Notes under the pieces: model-generated
Told to the model about the DNA's origin: nothing
Seen by the model: only the letters and a program-made list of their open reading frames with translations
Database searches by the model: none
Program-made: the position numbers and the translations under genes
Origin: Methylomarinum sp050304855
GTDB lineage: Bacteria; Pseudomonadota; Gammaproteobacteria; Methylococcales; Methylomonadaceae
NCBI GenBank assembly: GCA_050304855.1
Contig: JBNLEI010000299.1
Coordinates: 1 to 9,268 of the forward strand
Direction of reading: 5' to 3'
Length of the DNA stretch: 9,268 nucleotides
Shown here: positions 1 to 6,608 of the stretch, one piece after another
Position numbering within the stretch: the first letter of the stretch is position 1
How the letters are laid out: every line of letters begins with the position of its first letter

Positions 1-646
1 CATGCAGAACCAGTTTTCCCTGATGAATGATTTGAACATGGCTGCATGATTCCTGAACTTCGGGCAAAATATGTGTCGATAGAATGATGCCGTGATCGTT
101 TCCAAGCTCTTTAATCAAAGAGCGGATTTCCTTAATTTGAATGGGGTCTAGGCCTACGGTCGGCTCGTCTAGAATAATCAACTCGGGGTCGTGTAAAATT
201 GCTTGAGCGATTCCCAAGCGTTGTTGAAACCCTTTAGACAGGTTACCAATCATGCGCTCGGAAACCTCCTCCAAACCGCAGCGCTTTTTAGTCTTGTCGA
301 TTGCCCGGCCGATAGTCGGATAAGGCATACGATGCAAACGGGCGCAAAAATCCAGATATTCGTTAACGGTTAGGTCTTTATATAACGGCGGTGTGTCGGG
401 CAAGTAGCCGAGACCGGATTTGGCTTGTTTGGGACTGTCGAGCAAATCCACTCCGTTAATAACGATTTGGCCAGCGCTGGGAGCCAGATTGCCGCACAAC
501 ATTTGCATTGTCGTGGTCTTGCCGGCGCCGTTGGGTCCCAAGAAACCGAGTATTTCCCCTTTGTTCAAAGTGAAACTGATATTGTCGATCGCACAATGCT
601 GACCGTAATAACGATAGAGGTTATTGGCTTTGATCAGTTCGGTCAT
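1..646 (-). CDS. ABC transporter ATP-binding protein, GldA-like/ABC-2 type (3' end outside window)
   Basis: This is the nucleotide-binding subunit of an ABC transporter; it hydrolyses ATP on the cytoplasmic side to drive a membrane permease. 215 residues are visible, from an ATG at 646 to the left edge. The translation shows Walker A GPNGAGKT (37-44), the signature LSKGF (136-140, a variant of LSGGQ), Walker B LIILDEPT (156-163), the D-loop GLD (165-167) and the switch histidine H192. The Q-loop region reads GYLPDTPPLY, typical of the gliding-motility GldA-like and ABC-2 export group. No clear Shine-Dalgarno precedes the ATG, which lies 23 bases after the hflD stop, so translation may depend on the upstream gene. 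In this family an ABC-2 permease gene usually follows and would lie beyond the edge. The substrate cannot be read from the sequence. The ATPase assignment is firm; the GldA-like subgroup is likely. Confidence 0.93.
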   Translation of the reverse strand, partial: MTELIKANNLYRYYGQHCAIDNISFTLNKGEILGFLGPNGAGKTTTMQMLCGNLAPSAGQIVINGVDLLDSPKQAKSGLGYLPDTPPLYKDLTVNEYLDFCARLHRMPYPTIGRAIDKTKKRCGLEEVSERMIGNLSKGFQQRLGIAQAILHDPELIILDEPTVGLDPIQIKEIRSLIKELGNDHGIILSTHILPEVQESCSHVQIIHQGKLVLH

Positions 647-669
647 GAATTTTCGGGCACAGAGGCTTG

Positions 670-1293
670 CTAGAGTTGCGCCAGCAGAAACTTGATTTCA
701 TCCTGCAGTTTTTTACGGAAAAAGAGGAACTTCCAACGAGCGCCACCGCATTGGCGCCAAAGCATGCAAGCGCGGATGCCGGACAGTAGCGCCGCTCGTA
801 TCTTGTTGACAATGGCGGGATTGGATAAATATTCGGGTTCGCCGTTGACCATGATTCGGGGATGGATTGTGCTGATGGTGTTGTGATAAAGATCACCCAG
901 GTTAGCCAGAACGTTTTCGTGCATCAAGCCGAAATGTTCCGTTTGGCTTTGCGCTTTTTCGATTCCTTTACGAATTGTTTGCAGCATTTCCGGGCGATTG
1001 GATAATTGTTTTTCCAAAAAGACCAGTGAAGCTGCGTAGCGGGCCTGCTCCGGATCGGCAATTGTCCGGCCGGTCATTTGTTTTTCCAATTGGCGTAGAC
1101 CCAGTTCTACTCCATCCAGTCCGCCATAGACGTCGGCCACACTGTCGGCGTCGATTTTCAACAGACTGCCGATACTGGCTTCCATGGCTTTTTTGTCGGC
1201 GGTTCCGGTGGTTGCCAGTTGATGAACCAACGAACAGGCCTGGGCGATTCCGGCCAGTGCTATGGTTTGATTGGTAGTGGTTTTCAATGACAT
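670..1293 (-). CDS. hflD: High frequency lysogenization protein HflD homologue
   Basis: The 207-residue product matches HflD, a helical peripheral membrane protein. In E. coli it binds phage lambda CII and lowers lysogenization; its housekeeping role is unclear. Length is close to the E. coli protein (about 213). Family features seen are the ALAGIAQACSLVHQLA start (12-27), RYAASLVFLEKQL (85-97), HFGLMHENV (120-128), TISTIHPRIMVNG (139-151) and the basic, Trp-containing C-terminal segment KIRAALLSGIRACMLWRQ (164-181) followed by GGARWKFLFFRKKL. The ATG at 1293 is 3 bases past the rhodanese stop with no strong Shine-Dalgarno, which suggests translational coupling. In E. coli and many relatives hflD sits between mnmA and purB. 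Neither is present here; it lies between a rhodanese and an ABC ATPase gene. Confidence 0.93.
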   Translation of the reverse strand: MSLKTTTNQTIALAGIAQACSLVHQLATTGTADKKAMEASIGSLLKIDADSVADVYGGLDGVELGLRQLEKQMTGRTIADPEQARYAASLVFLEKQLSNRPEMLQTIRKGIEKAQSQTEHFGLMHENVLANLGDLYHNTISTIHPRIMVNGEPEYLSNPAIVNKIRAALLSGIRACMLWRQCGGARWKFLFFRKKLQDEIKFLLAQL

Positions 1294-1296
1294 AGT

Positions 1297-1737
1297 TTAT
1301 TTGCAGGCAACGTTGGGCAGGCATTCGTTCTCTAATTTCAGTCCGGTTCTTGACCAGGACTGGATGCCGCTGGATAAATGGTAAATATTTTTCATGCCTA
1401 ATTGTTTAGCGAGGAAATTCCCCACCATGCCACTTCTGTTTCCTGATCGGCATACCAAAATCACGGGCTGGTCCGGCGACGATTTGAGTTTTTCCAACTC
1501 TGCAAGCCATTTTTCAGCATCGTATTTTCCTTCGCTGTTGAAAAATTCAAGTTTGTGGCTCGCAGGTATGATGCCTGTGGTTTGCCACTCTTTCTCCGTG
1601 CGAATGTCAATTACCAGGGCATTGTTGTTTTGTTGCATAGCATGAACCTGTTCAACGGAAAGGTCGACCAGTTCTTCAGTGGCTCCCGATAATGAAAATA
1701 GGGCCAGTAACAAAAAACAGAACGTTCTGATATTCAT
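1297..1737 (-). CDS. Exported single-domain rhodanese (sulfurtransferase-like)
   Basis: This is a small rhodanese-fold protein of 146 residues. The N-terminus MNIRTFCFLLLALFSLSGA looks like a Sec signal peptide with likely cleavage after A19, so it should act in the periplasm. The rhodanese domain spans about 27-130, with DIRTEKEW (44-51) and the active-site loop CRSGNRS (96-102); C96 would carry the persulfide. Two further cysteines, C139 and C145, lie in the C-terminal tail. I chose the ATG at 1737: AAGAG (1752-1748) sits 10 bases upstream. An in-frame TTG at 1743 would leave only 4 bases of spacing and add two residues. The gene follows the EAL-HDOD gene by 13 bases and precedes hflD by 3, so all are probably co-transcribed. 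The donor and acceptor of sulfur are unknown. Confidence 0.9.
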   Translation of the reverse strand: MNIRTFCFLLLALFSLSGATEELVDLSVEQVHAMQQNNNALVIDIRTEKEWQTTGIIPASHKLEFFNSEGKYDAEKWLAELEKLKSSPDQPVILVCRSGNRSGMVGNFLAKQLGMKNIYHLSSGIQSWSRTGLKLENECLPNVACK

Positions 1738-1750
1738 ATTCAATAGTCTC

Positions 1751-2950
1751 TTATTTAATGGAGCTCATGACTTCGTTTGCCCAGGAAATACTTTCGATAT
1801 AGGTTTTTCCGACTTCACTCGCTGTAACTCGAGAAAAAACGGGGTTGGTGAGATCCCAGCGTTCGTAGCAGACAGCATAGGATAAAATTTCGCCCACCAC
1901 GCCTTTGTTGTACAGAATGGCTTGTTCGATATCTTCAGACACCGACAATTGCGCCAGCGCTTCGTCAATGGGTATGTCCAAAAGTGAGTCCAGCGACGAC
2001 AAAATTCCGGTTAAAAACAGGTGTTCGGGATCTTGATTGTATTGTTTGGCCAGCATTTCACACATTTTGCCACGAATGAGTAATTGTTGAAACAACGCAT
2101 TCGGTTTGTCAGCCAGTGATGTCAATGTCAAGATGTTGAGCCATCGTTTGATTTCTTTCAGACCAAGGTAGTTGATTGCGTGTTTGATGGATTGAATCTT
2201 GTTGGGCAGTGCGAAAAAAGCCGAGTTAATGTAGTGCAACAATTTATAGCTCATACCGACATCCCGCGAAATGATGTTATTGAGCTCGACGAAATCGACT
2301 TCCGGTTTGTTGATTTGTGACAGCAGTTGGATAGCTGCCGACTGATTGATCGTCAGTCTTTTTCCGCTCACATGATTGGGTTTACTGAAAAAGAAACCCT
2401 GGAAAAGTTCGCAGCCTGCTTGTTTCAGCGCCTCAAATTCAGCAAGAGTTTCCACTTTTTCCGCTAAAAGCGTCAGGCCGTAAGGTCTAAGTTTTTCTAT
2501 CATCGCCAGTGTTTCGGACAAAGGAATGGCCATCAGATCGAGTTTGACGATATCGGCAAACTTTAACAACGGTTCCCATTCCGGCCTGAATATGAAATCA
2601 TCCAGAGCAATGGTATAACCGTGATTGGAAAAATCCTGTAGCACCTCGATCATTTCGCGGTCGATGATGACATCTTCTAGCACTTCGATGACGATTCGGT
2701 CTTTAGGTAACACCAGTGGTGTTTTTTCCAATAAATTACGGGCGGTAAAATTGATAAATGCTCGTGAGTTTCCGACCAATTGGTTGAGGCCAATTTCCAT
2801 GATGGCGTCGGTAATGACCTGATTGGTTGCATGGGCCGCTTGCTCTTCGTGACTCAGGTCAAAATCTTTACCTCTGAACAGGATTTCATAAGCGCGAATA
2901 TTTTGCTTCCGATCGAGAATTTCCTGTCGTCCTATAATAAATTCGCTCAT
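1751..2950 (-). CDS. EAL-HDOD domain signalling protein (YuxH family)
   Basis: The 399-residue protein has an N-terminal EAL domain (about 1-195) and a C-terminal HDOD domain (about 200-395). EAL domains bind or hydrolyse cyclic di-GMP; HDOD domains are helical modules of regulatory proteins. The EAL motif reads EILFR (22-26). Catalytic-type residues remain: N67, E89, DD117-118, K136, E164/E167 and Q184. The loop after the DD pair, normally DDFGTG, reads DDFIFRPEW, and AEGVET reads AEKVET. Loss of the usual loop suggests weak or absent phosphodiesterase activity, although it is common in this two-domain family; V. cholerae CdgJ has the same architecture. The HDOD part shows SRDVGMSYKLLHYINSAFF (228-246) and AINYLGLKEIKRWLNI (258-273). 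No transmembrane segment is seen. The ATG at 2950 has AAGGA (2961-2957) six bases upstream. It heads the probable four-gene operon. Confidence 0.93.
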   Translation of the reverse strand: MSEFIIGRQEILDRKQNIRAYEILFRGKDFDLSHEEQAAHATNQVITDAIMEIGLNQLVGNSRAFINFTARNLLEKTPLVLPKDRIVIEVLEDVIIDREMIEVLQDFSNHGYTIALDDFIFRPEWEPLLKFADIVKLDLMAIPLSETLAMIEKLRPYGLTLLAEKVETLAEFEALKQAGCELFQGFFFSKPNHVSGKRLTINQSAAIQLLSQINKPEVDFVELNNIISRDVGMSYKLLHYINSAFFALPNKIQSIKHAINYLGLKEIKRWLNILTLTSLADKPNALFQQLLIRGKMCEMLAKQYNQDPEHLFLTGILSSLDSLLDIPIDEALAQLSVSEDIEQAILYNKGVVGEILSYAVCYERWDLTNPVFSRVTASEVGKTYIESISWANEVMSSIK

Positions 2951-2956
2951 TTCCTG

Positions 2957-2961
2957 TCCTT
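2957..2961 (-). promoter_or_regulatory. Ribosome binding site of the EAL-HDOD gene
   Basis: AAGGA on the minus strand lies six bases before the ATG at 2950, a good Shine-Dalgarno that supports this start. Confidence 0.75.
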
Positions 2962-2993
2962 TTTTATTTTATTTATTTTACGAGGAAGGGGGC

Positions 2994-3011
2994 ATTGCTC
3001 TATCATGCAAT
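2994..3011. repeat. Short inverted repeat in the divergent intergenic region
   Basis: ATTGC and GCAAT form a perfect 5-bp dyad separated by 8 bases. It lies just downstream of the proposed promoter of the minus-strand operon and about 80 bases upstream of copZ. It could be an operator half-site pair or a small hairpin in the leader RNA. Dyads this short also arise by chance. Confidence 0.3.
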
Positions 3012-3019
3012 AAATGTTT

Positions 3020-3049
3020 TTTATATCATGTTCGTTAACAGGCAGTCGA
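3020..3049 (-). promoter_or_regulatory. Candidate sigma-70 promoter for the EAL-HDOD/rhodanese/hflD/ABC operon
   Basis: On the minus strand TCGACT (3049-3044) matches four of six -35 consensus bases. TATAAA (3025-3020) matches five of six -10 bases, with an 18-base spacer. Transcription would start near 3013, giving a leader of about 63 bases. The leader begins close to the palindrome ATTGC/GCAAT at 2994-3011. Inferred from consensus only. Confidence 0.35.
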
Positions 3050-3079
3050 GTATGGCTGCGTTGATTTAACAAAATAGTC

Positions 3080-3084
3080 GGAGG
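3080..3084 (+). promoter_or_regulatory. Ribosome binding site of copZ
   Basis: GGAGG lies five bases before the ATG at 3090. It is a strong Shine-Dalgarno and fixes the start of this small gene. Confidence 0.85.
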
Positions 3085-3089
3085 GTAAA

Positions 3090-3299
3090 ATGAGCGAGTC
3101 AATTTCTTTAACGGTCACCGGAATGAAATGTGGCGGCTGCGAATCGTCGGTCAGCGAAAAGGTTGGGGCGATTGACGGGGTTATTTCGGTTAAACCGATG
3201 CACAAGGAAAACCGCGTCGATGTCGAATTCGACGAAAACAAAACCGATGCCGATGAAATCATTGCAGTAATTACCGAAGCCGGCTTTACGGTGGAATAA
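3090..3299 (+). CDS. copZ: Copper chaperone, CopZ-like heavy-metal-associated domain protein
   Basis: This 69-residue cytosolic protein is a single heavy-metal-associated (HMA) domain of ferredoxin-like fold. The metal site is GMKCGGC (11-17), with C14 and C17 expected to bind Cu(I). The rest follows the family plan: VSEKVGAIDGVISVKP (helix 1 and strand 2), VDVEFDENK, then IIAVITEAGFTVE at the C-terminus. Length is normal for CopZ. It lies 54 bases upstream of the P1B-type copper ATPase gene on the same strand, so it probably hands copper to that pump. The start is supported by a strong Shine-Dalgarno. No recognisable CueR-type dyad was seen upstream, so the mode of copper control is not readable. 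Another soft metal is possible from the domain alone, but the partner favours copper. Confidence 0.9.
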   Translation: MSESISLTVTGMKCGGCESSVSEKVGAIDGVISVKPMHKENRVDVEFDENKTDADEIIAVITEAGFTVE

Positions 3300-3353
3300 A
3301 CAATCAGGGCAAGGAAGCGGCTTTAAAAGAACGAATAAATACAGGCCTAGCTT

Positions 3354-5603
3354 ATGAGTATCGAAACACCCACTGATTCAGCAACCGAAACGCGATTATC
3401 AATTTTAGGCATGCGCTGCGCCGGTTGCATCAGCGCAGTTGAAGGCGCACTGAACGCTGTGCCCGGTGTCAGTGAAGTTAACGTTAACTTCGCCGATCAC
3501 TCGGCAACTGTTAAAGGCGAAGTCGATCCCGATGCATTGAGGCAGGCGGTTAAGGAAGCGGGCTACGATGCAGCAGTCATGGAAGGGCTTGAAGACACTG
3601 GCGAAGAAGAGCAACAGGAATTGGAGCGTTACCAGACGCTAATGAAAAAAGCCGTAGTTGCGGCCGCTTTCGGTTTTCCTTTGATGATAGCCGGTCATCT
3701 AGGATGGTTGCCGGTGATTAATTCGGAAGCCGGTCGGTGGTTTTGGCCGTATGTGTCGTTGATTACGCTGGGGTTTCTGTATTATTCCGGCGGACATTTT
3801 TATCAAGCTGCGTTTAAGTCGCTGCTGCTGAAGCAAGCTAATATGGATACGCTGATCGCATTGGGAACAGGCGCTGCTTGGTTTTATTCAACTGTTTTGA
3901 TCGACTACTCGGATAAACTAGGGTCTTTATCCCTACATGCTTATTTTGAAGCTTCGGTCATTATTTTAGCCTTTATCAATTTCGGTACTGCACTGGAAAC
4001 TAGAGCCAGAGGAAAAACTTCTTCGGCGATCAGGGAGTTGATCGGTTTGCAACCCCGAACCGCCAGGGTCATTCGCGACGGGCAGGAAACCGATATTCCC
4101 ATTGAAGAAGTTGGCTTGGACGAAACGTTGCGCGTGAGACCGGGCGAGAAGATACCGGTTGACGGCGTATTAATCGAAGGTCATTCAACAGTCGATGAGT
4201 CGATGTTGACCGGTGAGCCGATTCCGGTGGAAAAAACCGAAGGCTCCGAAGTAGTAGCCGGTACTATGAATCAGCAAGGCAGCTTTTTGTTTAAAGCGAC
4301 ACGCATCGGGCGCGATACCGCTCTGGCGCAAATTATCAGCAGCGTGCGTCAAGCGCAGAGCACCAAGCCGGCTATCGCCAAGCTTGCGGATAAAATTTCG
4401 GCGGTTTTTGTTCCGGTGGTCGTGGTGATCTCGGTATTGACCTTTTTAATCTGGTCTATTGTCGGTCCTGATCCCGCGATTGGCTATGCTTTCGTGACTT
4501 CTATGACCGTGCTGGTGATTGCTTGTCCTTGTGCTTTGGGTTTGGCGACACCAATATCGGTGATGGTTTCGGTCGGTCGTGCCGCCCAAATGGGGGTTTT
4601 GATCCGTAACGGCGAGGCGCTGCAGAGTGCAGGAAAACTCAGTTGTCTGATTCTTGATAAAACCGGCACCGTGACCGAAGGAAAGCCAGCTGTTTCGACC
4701 ATCGAGACAGTGGGCAATTTCAGCGAGGAGACAGTGCTGCAACTTGCTGCCAGCATAGAATCCGGCTCCGAACATCCGCTGGCCGCGGCTATCCTGGCTG
4801 CGGCGGAAGAAAGACAGATAAAGCTTGAGAAAGCGAGCCAATTCCATGCAGTAGCTGGCCATGGCATCACTGCTGTTATCGGTGAACGGAAGATCTTTTT
4901 CGGCAATACCGCCTTGATGGACGAGCAGGGTGTCAAATATGCCCGCCATAACAAAAAAATGGAGGAATTGTCGGCACAGGGGCAAACTCCGATGTTGTTA
5001 GCCGTGGACAAGAAGATCGCCGGCATTATCGCCGTTTCAGATCCGATCAAAAAAGATTCTTCCCAAGCCGTAAAACAACTGCAACAGCAAGGTGTCAGGG
5101 TTCTGATGGTGACCGGGGACAATGAAATTACCGCTCAGGCCGTTGCCGGACAGGCCGGGATTGTCGAAGTGCGTGCGCAAGTTCTGCCGCAGGATAAAGC
5201 GGCTGTCGTGAAGGAATTGCAGCAACAGGGAGAAGTGGTCGGCATGGTAGGCGACGGGATCAACGATGCACCGGCTTTGGCTCAGGCCGACGTCGGTTTC
5301 GCCATCGGTACCGGAACCGACGTGGCGATTGAGAGCGCCGATATTGTGATTTTGCAAGGTTCTTTATTAAAGGTGCCGCAAGCCATGGCCTTATCGAAGG
5401 CGACCGTTACTAATATCAAGCAGAATCTGTTGGGTGCCTTCTTTTACAATACCATCGGCATACCGGTTGCCGCAGGGGTTCTTTTTCCGTTGTTCGGCAT
5501 CTTGTTGAGTCCAATGATCGCGGGAGCGGCAATGGCGATGTCATCGGTGACTGTCGTCAGTAATGCCAACCGCTTGCGTTGGGTAAAGTTGAGTGAGGAT
5601 TAA
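3354..5603 (+). CDS. copA: Copper-exporting P1B-1-type ATPase CopA
   Basis: This 749-residue inner-membrane P-type ATPase exports Cu(I) from the cytoplasm at the cost of ATP. One N-terminal HMA domain carries GMRCAGC (C22, C25), followed by an acidic linker (about 78-92). The actuator domain has TGEP (286-289). The transmembrane metal site CPC is at 391-393. The phosphorylation motif is DKTGT, with D435 as the acceptor. The nucleotide-binding HP pair is H474-P475, and the hinge is GDGINDAP (633-640). The P1B-1 (Cu/Ag) signature is complete: YN (698-699) in helix 7 and MAMSS (727-731) in helix 8. Eight membrane segments are expected, starting near 98-118 and 131-146. Length is typical. The Shine-Dalgarno before the ATG at 3354 is weak. 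It probably shares a transcript with copZ. Silver transport is an alternative within the same subtype. Confidence 0.96.
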   Translation: MSIETPTDSATETRLSILGMRCAGCISAVEGALNAVPGVSEVNVNFADHSATVKGEVDPDALRQAVKEAGYDAAVMEGLEDTGEEEQQELERYQTLMKKAVVAAAFGFPLMIAGHLGWLPVINSEAGRWFWPYVSLITLGFLYYSGGHFYQAAFKSLLLKQANMDTLIALGTGAAWFYSTVLIDYSDKLGSLSLHAYFEASVIILAFINFGTALETRARGKTSSAIRELIGLQPRTARVIRDGQETDIPIEEVGLDETLRVRPGEKIPVDGVLIEGHSTVDESMLTGEPIPVEKTEGSEVVAGTMNQQGSFLFKATRIGRDTALAQIISSVRQAQSTKPAIAKLADKISAVFVPVVVVISVLTFLIWSIVGPDPAIGYAFVTSMTVLVIACPCALGLATPISVMVSVGRAAQMGVLIRNGEALQSAGKLSCLILDKTGTVTEGKPAVSTIETVGNFSEETVLQLAASIESGSEHPLAAAILAAAEERQIKLEKASQFHAVAGHGITAVIGERKIFFGNTALMDEQGVKYARHNKKMEELSAQGQTPMLLAVDKKIAGIIAVSDPIKKDSSQAVKQLQQQGVRVLMVTGDNEITAQAVAGQAGIVEVRAQVLPQDKAAVVKELQQQGEVVGMVGDGINDAPALAQADVGFAIGTGTDVAIESADIVILQGSLLKVPQAMALSKATVTNIKQNLLGAFFYNTIGIPVAAGVLFPLFGILLSPMIAGAAMAMSSVTVVSNANRLRWVKLSED

Positions 5604-5608
5604 TTCAC

Positions 5609-5631
5609 GAAAAAATTTAGCGAATTTTTTC
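5609..5631 (+). terminator. AT-rich hairpin after copA, possible Rho-independent terminator
   Basis: A perfect 9-bp inverted repeat pairs 5609-5617 with 5623-5631 around a 5-base loop. It begins six bases after the copA stop codon. Its right arm contains a run of six T. The stem has only one G-C pair, so it is weaker than a classic terminator, but its position suggests it ends the copZ-copA transcript. Confidence 0.5.
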
Positions 5632-5659
5632 TGTCAAATGTATCGGCGATAGCGGGATA

Positions 5660-6055
5660 TAGCGACGGCACCGGTAACAAACGGCAATCTACAGCTGTGG
5701 AGAGCCGACCTCGTTTACCGGTATTGCCTCTAACCGTGAAGTTGTTGTCAATCAAGGCAACGTCGCGGTTGAAACGCTTGAGGGGGGGCTTGAAGGGCGT
5801 CTTCTTCCCTGATCAAGCTAACGGAGCGTTTAGCTGAAAACCAGGAAGTCGGATATGTCCACGTTGGTTGTTTAATCAGTCTGAGACTAGAGGGGGGCTA
5901 TAAAGCCGTGATCAATGCTCAGACAAGCCAAGTAATCCGGCGTCAAAAGTGCTTCAACCGAGTTCAAAGGTGATCTTACTAAGCAGTATGATAGTCGGCA
6001 TTAATCAGTAAGGACGCGGTGATCCTTCTGCAGCGGAATTTTAGATAGCAAACAA
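5660..6055 (+). ncRNA. Group II intron domain I remnant (no reverse transcriptase, no domain V)
   Basis: This stretch has no open frame but matches, from memory, the conserved 5' RNA part of bacterial group II introns (the Rfam group-II-D1D4 type). Segments in the expected order are a degenerate GUGCGAC-like start (TAGCGAC, 5660-5666), GGTTGAAACGC (5767-5777), GATCAAGCTAACGGAGCG (5811-5828), AGCTGAAAACCAGGAAG (5832-5848), AAGCAGTATGATAGTCGG (5981-5998) and GGAATTTTAGATAGCAAA (6035-6052). Pairing agrees with a folded RNA: ACCGGTAA (5670-5677) can pair with TTACCGGT (5715-5722), enclosing CGGC/GCCG (5682-5685 with 5704-5707), and AGCTAA (5816-5821) pairs with TTAGCT (5830-5835). After about 6055 the resemblance stops. 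No intron-encoded protein and no domain V hairpin appear, so it should not splice. Boundaries are approximate. The family match is by recall, not by search. Confidence 0.65.
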
Positions 6056-6086
6056 TTGTGGCCACTCGTAATTAACGGGCGAACTT

Positions 6087-6608
6087 TTATAAATTAAAAA
6101 AACAATCGCCGTATTCCATCATCATTTGACGGCAATCAAACAAGGCATATGGATATTCCTTCCAGATTAGATAGCGGATGAGATATTCGAAATAGGCACA
6201 AACCGTAATCAACCTCGCCGCGACGGCGTATCCTTTTCGACTGCATTTATCGGAGCTTCTCCAGACTGCAATAGTCCAGTAAATTAAAGGCATGGCAAAG
6301 ATGATGTGCATTGTCACCCAACTGGCTATGGTATAAGTCGCATTGGCTGCGCGGTAATCAATATAAAACAGCATCGCATTAAAGAGCAGAAAAAATGGCC
6401 AGAAGGTATGCCATAACGGTACCCGCCCGAACCAAGTGGCATGTAAGTATAGGTAAGGGCCTCCTGCCGGTGTTTGTTGCCACGATGATAACGGTTGAGG
6501 CGTTATTGAGTAGATCACGTAAGTGAGACAAACGATAAGTGACCCGAACTCGAGATAACTAACGATGTTGATGTAATTGAACAATACTGGAAGGCTTGTA
6601 ATAAACAT
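6087..6608 (-). CDS. Hypothetical four-helix integral membrane protein
   Basis: I do not recognise this 173-residue protein. It has four likely membrane segments, near 16-36, 65-84, 94-116 and 128-148. A loop rich in aromatic residues and glycine, GGPYLYLHATWFGR (49-62), lies between helices 1 and 2. Trp, Tyr and Phe are abundant throughout. Histidines H56, H67 and H101 lie in or next to membrane segments; whether they bind a cofactor cannot be told. The ATG at 6608 has no obvious Shine-Dalgarno. A TAAAAT element (6640-6635) could be a -10 box with only a poor -35. It stands alone in a gene-poor stretch between the intron remnant and the SDR gene, which hints at an acquired or lineage-specific gene. 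The open frame and regular hydrophobic pattern argue that it is real. Confidence 0.7.
   Translation of the reverse strand: MFITSLPVLFNYINIVSYLEFGSLIVCLTYVIYSITPQPLSSWQQTPAGGPYLYLHATWFGRVPLWHTFWPFFLLFNAMLFYIDYRAANATYTIASWVTMHIIFAMPLIYWTIAVWRSSDKCSRKGYAVAARLITVCAYFEYLIRYLIWKEYPYALFDCRQMMMEYGDCFFNL

Noticed and set aside
1..2950. The four-gene minus-strand operon as a new phage-defence or signalling system
   Set aside because: Each gene belongs to a known housekeeping or regulatory family, and HflD's link to phage lambda lysogeny in E. coli is not evidence of defence here.
3034..3070. GTTAA/GCAG ... CTGC/TTAAC as a MerR/CueR-type operator for copZ
   Set aside because: The two pairs of arms are not centred on the same point, the motif differs from known CueR boxes, and no good -35/-10 pair with 19-20-base spacing surrounds it.
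4446..5357. Long minus-strand open frames opposite copA (up to 212 codons)
   Set aside because: They lie wholly inside copA, have low-complexity Ser/Cys/Thr-rich translations, and match no family; they are shadows of a gene with all expected motifs.
5632..6060. A decayed transposase or other protein gene between copA and the membrane protein gene
   Set aside because: All frames carry many stops and no frame gives recognisable protein segments, while the nucleotide pattern and pairing fit group II intron RNA better.
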